64,000 nt of DNA, from the NCBI GenBank assembly GCA_000697475.1, contig JNEU01000754.1, positions 173,973 through 237,972 of the forward strand, read 5' to 3'. How positions within the stretch are numbered: position 1 is the stretch's first letter; each line of letters opens with the position of its first letter. This DNA comes from Lichtheimia corymbifera B2541 (lineage: Eukaryota; Mucoromycota; Mucoromycetes; Mucorales; Lichtheimiaceae). The translations under genes were made by a program, and so were the position numbers. This document shows, in pieces, positions 57,615 through 64,000 of the stretch. The notes under the pieces were generated by a model that saw only the letters and a list, made by a program, of their open reading frames with translations, was not told the origin of the DNA and searched no databases.

Positions 57615-58495
57615 TTCCACATTGAGCATAGAATTTGGGGGTATGCTCCTCTCTTGTTTTTTCCCCCCAATGATACAGATTTCTTAGATTTATAATGCAA
57701 AAACAGAGAGCAGATCACGAATACAGCCATACGCATAGCTACCTCTATGCATGTACAAGCTCCTAGAATCGTGTGATTTTCCACTAAATCTTCTTTGTTT
57801 CTAATTTCATGCACAATAGAGCTTATGGTATTGTGCCGCTGGGGGGTGGGTTAATTGAGCAACAGTAATAACAAAAAAGAGACACTCTAAAGAGGTAGAG
57901 ACGTTGGGGGACAAGGGCGTGCGTGCGTTTTGTGTGATGATGGGTAACCTTGGTTGTGGGAATCGTATTGCTTTGTGTGTTGCACATGGCAAATGAGATA
58001 ATGATATTGGTTTCATTTCAAACCAGCTGTTCACTGGTAACACTGGTAGGCTGTGTATGTATCTATTGTGTGTGTGATCCACACAAATGATGGATTACCT
58101 GGGATGATGTATCACTTAGTTGTGCAAGCTAATGACATCAATTGCATAATCTGCACTTCTTCCAAGAGAAAAGCGGGCTTGCATGACATTTGGGGTGACA
58201 TACTTCTTTGGGTCTTTCGGGGTTAGGGTCACGACTCTTGGATTGGCACTGCGATTGTATTTTATAACAGTAAATACCGTTTCTAGTTGAAACATGACAT
58301 CATGAATCGGTCCTTTGACGACTTTTCACTCAGTTGTAAATTTTTTATCTTGAAGGAGGACTTTTTTGCTTCCTCATTTAGTTATCGTCGTACAGCACCG
58401 ACCATAAAACCCTCCCTCTCTTCTCTCCTGGAACGGCATCTTGCTTTCTTTTTCTACATATCTTTTTTTTTTTCACTATGCGCGCACACAACAAC
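57615..58495. other. Intergenic, no gene recognised
   Basis: Open stretches on the minus strand (57599-57814 and 57807-58082) have no motif. A polypyrimidine TTTTTTTTTTTC tract at about 58461-58473 immediately precedes the RRM gene start. Confidence 0.5.
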
Positions 58496-60224
58496 ATGTC
58501 TTATTCACATCAAGACTGCAAAACTTTACGATTCAATAATCTCGACCCTCGTGTTGACGACCGTATGCTACATTCCATCCTCTCTACAGTCGTACCAGTA
58601 GACCATGTACACATGGCTGAAGAGTCTGATGAGCGATGGAGCGTAAGTGAGCAAGATGATGAGGTGCGCATGGGTGATCTGTTTTCTTTTTTTTATCTAT
58701 GATTCTCTTTTTGCATTTTGACGGTATCTTATCCATCGACTGCAAGCAGCGGTCATGATTGGCCGATTGCATCTAATCATTCTTTTGTGGAAGGGGTTAC
58801 AAAGAACCTTGTGTGCGGACTTGCTAAACGTAAAATATCATTTATATGTAGGCTTTGGATCATCATGCTTATGTTCGTTTCCACGATCATCACGCGGCTG
58901 AACAAGCTTTCCATGTAATGGATGGTCGAACTCTTTTTGGCAAGGTGAGCGTTCTACCTAATTTTCTGCTGGGGTTATCTCAGCATACTTTTTGTTTATC
59001 ACACCACATACATACATAACCCCTTGAACGATGCCCTCTTCCCCCAACATCAGATTACTTATCGCACATCTTCTTTGACCCAAATAGGTAGTTGAAGCTA
59101 CCTGGAATGAACCCAAAAAGAAGAGTAGCAGCGACCAGTCCACATATGGTGTAGTAATGAAGAATCTCAGCCCGGATGTTAGCACCGAATCCATTCGTGA
59201 ATCATTGACGCCCTACAAGAAGCAGTTAAGGTAATAACAAAGAGAACCATAGGGATATTTTGCAATCTCCCCTGCTGACGTGGACTTTTTCCATCTAGTC
59301 AAATCGAATTCATTTGGGACAATGCCACTGGCAAGACCAAAGGCATGGCTCGTGTCAATTTCCTTGATGAAAAAAGCGCCCATGGAGCAGCAGAATCACT
59401 CAACAATACGCAACTTGGCAAAAATACTATTCAATGCGCACCACTTTCATCATCATCATCCTCATTATCATCTGAGAATACCCGTGCTGGTAGTCACGAA
59501 CAAAATGTCGAAGCTCAGCAATCGCCATCACTTGCACCTGCATCGTCGTCCAACAAACAATCCTATGATGATATCTTTAACGGCGCTCCTCTTCCAGTCA
59601 CCACCGTATACGTTCATCCACTTCCATCAGAGACAACGAGTAAGTAATAATAACATAAGATGCATCCCTTTGATATTGACATGCTCTTTAGAACAAGATC
59701 TCTGGTTCTACTTTTCTCAATACGGATACGTATCCGGCATCGACTTGCATCTCAACGAGAGCTATGCCATTGTGAGGTATGTCATGCGTATGACTCATAG
59801 ATAAGCTTTTCAATTCTCTAACGAATATGTTATATTACATAGTATGGATACCCATGCCAACGCTGCTTTGGCTATGTTCTCGTTGCAAGAGTTTAAATTG
59901 CACGATGAGCCTGTTCAACTTGACTGGTCTACAAGCGAAACTGCAAAACCATATCAAATCAGCAACTCACCACCAACTTCCTCCTTTGCATCGGCCGCCC
60001 CTGTTGCATCCACGTCATCCCATCCATCGGCCGTATTGAACGACACCAACAGCTCTAAATCTCCCTTGTTCCCTTTGCTTCGTACAGCTACTTCTACTTC
60101 CCATCGCCATGATGCTCAAGGTTTGGAGGTTATGGAATCATCCGTATACCATATCCAGCCTCAATGGCCATCCTCTGTCACCGATCAGTATTATTACCAC
60201 CCTGCTTCCAGCAATACAACATGA
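58496..60224 (+). CDS. Three-RRM RNA-binding protein (TIA-1/Pub1-like)
   Basis: Six exons: 58496-58642, 58852-58944, 59088-59230, 59299-59639, 59692-59776 and 59843-60224 (396 aa). RRM1 starts KTLRFNNLDPRVDDRML and continues across a 209-bp intron to HHAYVRFHDHHAAEQAF. RRM2 starts YGVVMKNLSPDVSTESI and has GKTKGMARVNFLDEKSAHGA. RRM3 starts TVYVHPLPSE and ends YAIVRSMDTHANAALAMF then VQLDWS. A Ser/Pro/Tyr-rich tail follows. The layout resembles TIA-1/Pub1 proteins that control mRNA stability and stress granules, but RNP1 in RRM1 and RRM3 is degenerate. Exon 1 could instead end at 58663; the strong GTAAGT at 58643 was preferred and both keep phase. An in-frame ATG at 58478 adds six residues. 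Confidence 0.85.
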
Positions 60225-61330
60225 CTACTACTGACAAACACAAACGAACAACCACCATCACGGCAGGCTTCATAAGAGTGCCCCCATTCCCTTGTACACA
60301 GACACACACACACCTATGCGAAGAGAGAGAGAGAAAATTGATTTGTATATATTATATACCCAGCCATTCCCCCCATTCACCCAACCCAGCATCGCTCTCT
60401 AATGCGAGCCAAGTAACACGACATGACAAACACGACTTAACGATCAGTACATATCTCAACCACTCAGCAGGGAATTGAGAGAAATTGAAAAAAAAGAGAG
60501 AGAGCGAGCGAGAGAGCGAGAGGGAGGGTGTAGTGACGGTGGGATAATTTGTCATCAGCAATGAGTAACAGCAAGACAACCACACGTTTAAAAGCAAAAG
60601 ATATGAGAGAGCTTGCTTCTACTTAGCTCAAATGATATTACATACTAACCCGCGCATATATGAATCAGGGGGCCCTATGTGTGAAGGACTCACACGACAT
60701 TATTTTGTAGTGTTGTATCACTGCAACAGCACCATGACAAGCCTGTTTCATCATGTTGAACAACCCCATCTATGAGCAACACGAGTCGGCAAAAAGAAGA
60801 ATTACGTGGTGCTGCGTGTTTGATCGGGGAGTTTGATGCAAATAGCTTCACACATATGACGATGAAGGAGATTTTGAACGAGTTGCACCAATAAATGAAT
60901 ACGCTATTCCTTTAATTACTGTGAAGGAATGGCGATGGCAATGAATTGCACCGCAAGCACCACTTGTAAAGGAAATGTGAGTGTACCAGGTTTAAAGTAT
61001 TTCTACGTAGATTCGATATCCTATTGTAAATTTTTTTGGGGTGATTGTTTATTAGCTTTGCAAAACTCCTGACTCCAGGTTGCTTTTAGAAAAGAATAAA
61101 CTGCTAAAGATTATCCCAAAGACATTGCACTCGAGTTGACTATCCAAGGCATGTTCCCTTTTCACCACAAAAAGTGTCCTAATAAAAGCTCACGTTGTAT
61201 GAATGGCAATCGCTTACCAACCCAAGGATGATTCTCTTATGCAGAAAACTAAACTTTAATCGCCTGCCGGGGTTGTTCGCTTTGCTGCGAATAAATCAAT
61301 CAGTATATGCTATTTAGTTTCTAGTTCTCC
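60225..61330. other. Intergenic, no gene recognised
   Basis: Contains ACACACACAC (60302) and a GAGAGAGAGCGAGCG tract (60498-60528). The remainder has many stops; no coding evidence. Confidence 0.55.
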
Positions 61331-62125
61331 CATTCAACTTAAAAACCAATCCACTGCATGGGAACGATGGTACTCCTGCTCCAGCCCAACATTTTCATCC
61401 ATCGATTGTCTAGATCCGAAAGATTTAGCTGAGCAACGTTGGAGCTTCCCGTCCCGCTGTTCATCCCGTAGTCTCTCCCACTCAAACTTTTCATAATGAA
61501 ACGTGGAGGCTTTATGAGAACAAAATTAATCAGCATACATGAAAGCATCTTGTGGGAAAGTTTGAAGCTCGAGATGGGAAATCTCGGGGTAATGGACCGG
61601 CCATCCTGCTTATATTCATTGTCTCTCCTACATTTAAACGCTCCCATTCTTAATTTTATAATGAAGCATGGGCCCTTTACTAGAACAACGTTGATCAGCA
61701 TGTCCGAGTTCATCTTCTGAGCAAGTTTGAATTTTGAGCTAGACAATCTCGGGGTCATGGGCCGTACAACGTAAATATGTTCCGTCCAATCACTGTCTCT
61801 CCTACATTTGAACACGCCCGCATTCATAACTTACATAAGGAAGTATGCGGTTTTTATATGAATGGAGTTGATCAGCGTGTTCGAGAGTACCTTCTGACCA
61901 AGTTTTAGGTTGCGGGGTGAGCAATCTCAGGGTAATACATATTGTTTCGATAAAGCATGATTCCGACGCATATCCAATTTTCGACCTGTCAGAGTCAATC
62001 CCACATTATACCATGCCATTCAAATTTCGAATGAAGCATGGGTTCTTTATTAAGACAAAGTTGATCAGCATGCCCAAAAGCACCTTTTGTGCAAGTTTGA
62101 GGTCAAGGTGAGTAATCCAAGCACA
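61331..62125. repeat. Interspersed repeat family, module 1 (copy B)
   Basis: Four or so diverged direct units like those at 36031-36890, with the same ATGAAGCATG, GACAAAGTTGATCAGCATG and GCAATCTC/GGGGTAATGG words (near 61490-61600, 61660-61760, 61830-61935 and 62025-62120). No coding capacity. Confidence 0.8.
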
Positions 62126-62149
62126 CCGCACCACAAGTAATAAATTGTC

Positions 62150-62860
62150 ACCTGGTTGATCTGCGATCGCAAATGACCAAGAAAGATTGACCAACAGCTG
62201 CATGGAAAAGCAGGCATATCAACAGCGGTTACTGAGCCTTTTTCTTATCGGACGTGCTTTGGTTATGATGGACGGCGTCAATCTCGATCAAGCACGGATA
62301 TGAGAAATCCTGGAATGTTGCTTTGGTTACTTGGGACGTCGTTAGCAGGAAGGGAGGACCGTATCATATGAACAAGGCTGAGGATGATGATGGATTGGAA
62401 TGGCATCGACGAGAGGGCTTTTACCCTTGACGAAGGATGGTTGATCGCTTTCAATGGTACTGGAATGCTCGAGTCCAATCACGCTGCAGCTGCTTTGGGA
62501 TCATGGATGGTATTGCTTATGACGGCGGCAACCAAGAATACAGCCGACACAACGAGATCCCATTGACTCCATATGAACCGCGCATACCTTCTTCGTTTGG
62601 CAATTGTTTCTTTACGATGTCTACTTCTTGATAGATCCCCACACACTCCATTTCTTATTTGTCGACTTGCATTGAATGAAAAATTAAATTCAACATAATA
62701 TCTAGAAACGTTCTCAACTCACATGTGCAATTTGTGGATCACTTGATTGGTTTCTGGATTGCTGACAGGGGAAAAGTGAGGAGCGTATTGGATCATTTTT
62801 ACTATGGGTTTATTAACATTGAAAATAGAAGCGTCTATTTAAACATGTATACAATCAGCT
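62150..62860 (+). repeat. Interspersed repeat family, module 2 (copy B, shortened)
   Basis: It starts at CTGGTTGATCTGCGATCGCA and AAATGACCAAGAAAGATT (62155-62200), matching 37740-37790. It holds decayed pieces of the repeat-borne gene (62300-62560: GGATGATGATGGATTGGA, AACCAAGAATACA) and ends with the part that aligns to 38232-38315. The left half of module 2 is missing. Confidence 0.7.
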
Positions 62861-62869
62861 ATTGGCACT

Positions 62870-64000
62870 ACCCATCGTCTAATCAGCATATGAACAATGA
62901 AGCTTTTAATGAATGTAATATGACAGAAGGAACAAGAGCGTCTCGATACAATGATGTGGGTATAATCCAATCCCCCCTTCCGGCCTTCAAATTTCTACCC
63001 TTCCTTTCCTTCCAGATGCCAACCAGTGGATCACAAAGAATCAGCAGGTGTCGTTGTGTCATTGTATTCTTGGTTATTGCCGTCATAGCATCTTCATCCA
63101 AATTTGTAAAAGTAGCTGTCGTATGCATTGACTTGAATGTTGCAATATCATCCATGGTGGTAAATCCTCTCTTGTCAAAGATATAAGTCCTCGTTTCCAT
63201 GCCATCCAATTCATCCAATCCATCATCATTCTCCGCCGTATCCATGTGTTCGTTACTGCTGACGACGAGCCAAGTAGTCAAGGCAACATTCCAGGATTCC
63301 ACATTACTGCACTTGATTGCATCCATCCATCCAAATACAATATGTTGGTTGAGGATAGCCTTGATCGTTGCTGATACACTTCCTTTTCCATCCGAGTGTT
63401 GGTCTCCCTCTTTCTTGGTCATTTCCAGTGCAGCTCAACAAGGGCGAAGAATGCTTGTATTGCGGGATACTTGGTAACTGATATGGGATCATGCATTAAA
63501 AGTCGTATGCATCACTGCAATTTGCCACACGTAAATAAAGCTGCTTTTATACAATGGCTATCAGCTGTCCATGTGAAGAAGCCACAAGTAACTTGAGACA
63601 ATGGAGACCTTGCTAATGGCAGCTGCTGTTACGGGATGGTTGTGACAGAGGAGCGTGTTGTAGTAGTAGAGTGACAAGATTGTGGCCGCTGCTTGAGACA
63701 ATAAAGTCATTGGTAATAGTAACTGCTGGAATGAATGCTGTTTCGTTTGATTGTGGCATTGGAGTGTGCAAGACAGTGTGTGCTTTCAAGAAAGGCGTGT
63801 GTTGAAGTGGGGTGCACACGCCATGAGCTTGCCATTCAGCTCAAGACAATCGGATCAAGATATTCGTAGCATTGACAGGGTGGATTGAAGCGGGACAATT
63901 GTTCGCAGGCGGTAGTTGTAGTTGAATGGGGCAACAGTTGAGAATGGGAGGAGGAAGAGGCAAGAAGCCGAGAGTGGAAGAAGTGGAAATTAAATAGGTC
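62870..64000 (-). repeat. Interspersed repeat family, module 2 (copy C, reversed, runs off the window)
   Basis: This is the reverse complement of the module at 36900-38445. At 63900-64000 the minus strand has the CTTCCTCCTCCCATTCTCAA block that begins copy A at about 36950, followed by the GCGTGTGCACCCCAC and TTCATTCCAGCAG words of 37400-37500. Copies B and C thus face each other around 62865. Confidence 0.75.
62883..63422 (-). CDS. Repeat-borne orphan protein (most open copy)
   Basis: An open frame of 179 aa inside copy C. It begins MTKKEGDQHSDGKGSVSATI. The middle is acidic and regular (NVALTTWLVVSSNEHMDTAE, then NDDGLDELDGMETR), followed by TNLDEDAMTAITKNTMTQ. Copies A and B carry the same text with frameshifts. 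In copies A and C the homology continues upstream of this ATG in another frame (around PAIQAFFALVELHW), so even this copy may have lost its 5' part. No family is recognised. It could be a gene carried by the repeat or a lineage-specific multigene family. Confidence 0.4.
   Translation of the reverse strand: MTKKEGDQHSDGKGSVSATIKAILNQHIVFGWMDAIKCSNVESWNVALTTWLVVSSNEHMDTAENDDGLDELDGMETRTYIFDKRGFTTMDDIATFKSMHTTATFTNLDEDAMTAITKNTMTQRHLLILCDPLVGIWKERKGRNLKAGRGDWIIPTSLYRDALVPSVILHSLKASLFIC

Overview
The window is nuclear DNA of a filamentous fungus, most likely an early-diverging Mucoromycota species (Mucorales-like; this is inferred, no search was run). The genes are compact and broken by many introns of about 46-90 bp. 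Protein families, short intergenic spaces, a eukaryotic initiator tRNA and one-gene transcripts all fit a fungus; nothing bacterial is present. I rebuilt 19 spliced genes by hand (76 introns). In the complete genes the exon lengths sum to a multiple of three, and the expected family motifs run across the joins.

Layout. 1-4480: end of COQ1 (ubiquinone side chain), ATP12 (F1-ATPase assembly), a CBS-domain protein and an NSUN-type RNA cytosine methyltransferase. 5542-7727: a microsomal cytochrome P450. 9162-11113: vacuolar carboxypeptidase Y. 10499-22420: the accessory heart of the window, a segment amplified in tandem three times (R1, R2, R3). It carries the 3' half of carboxypeptidase Y, a small secreted cysteine-rich protein, a second cysteine-rich reading frame on the other strand, and a TPR/F-box/leucine-rich-repeat protein. 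Only some copies remain intact. 22616-30637: a seven-helix receptor-like membrane protein, a GPI-anchored cysteine-rich wall protein, an MFS transporter and alanine-glyoxylate aminotransferase. 31690-35365: a decayed WD40 fragment, 1-Cys peroxiredoxin, a small lysine-rich protein and a membrane-anchored ER FKBP.

36031-39510 and 61331-64000 hold copies of an interspersed repeat family that carries its own decaying reading frame. Between them lie initiator tRNA-Met, a transporter relic, a RapGAP protein, a G-protein alpha subunit, a Gln-rich low-complexity protein, an NR2C2AP-like protein, an orphan polytopic membrane protein, a 49-bp inverted repeat, ADE2 (purine synthesis) and a three-RRM RNA-binding protein.

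Most genes are unrelated housekeeping neighbours, each with its own promoter. The functional grouping that may matter is the amplified secretion/ubiquitin cassette. Its small secreted proteins keep their cysteines while the residues between them vary, and its F-box copies stay open. This looks like a young, fast-changing locus and is the best candidate here for something undescribed.
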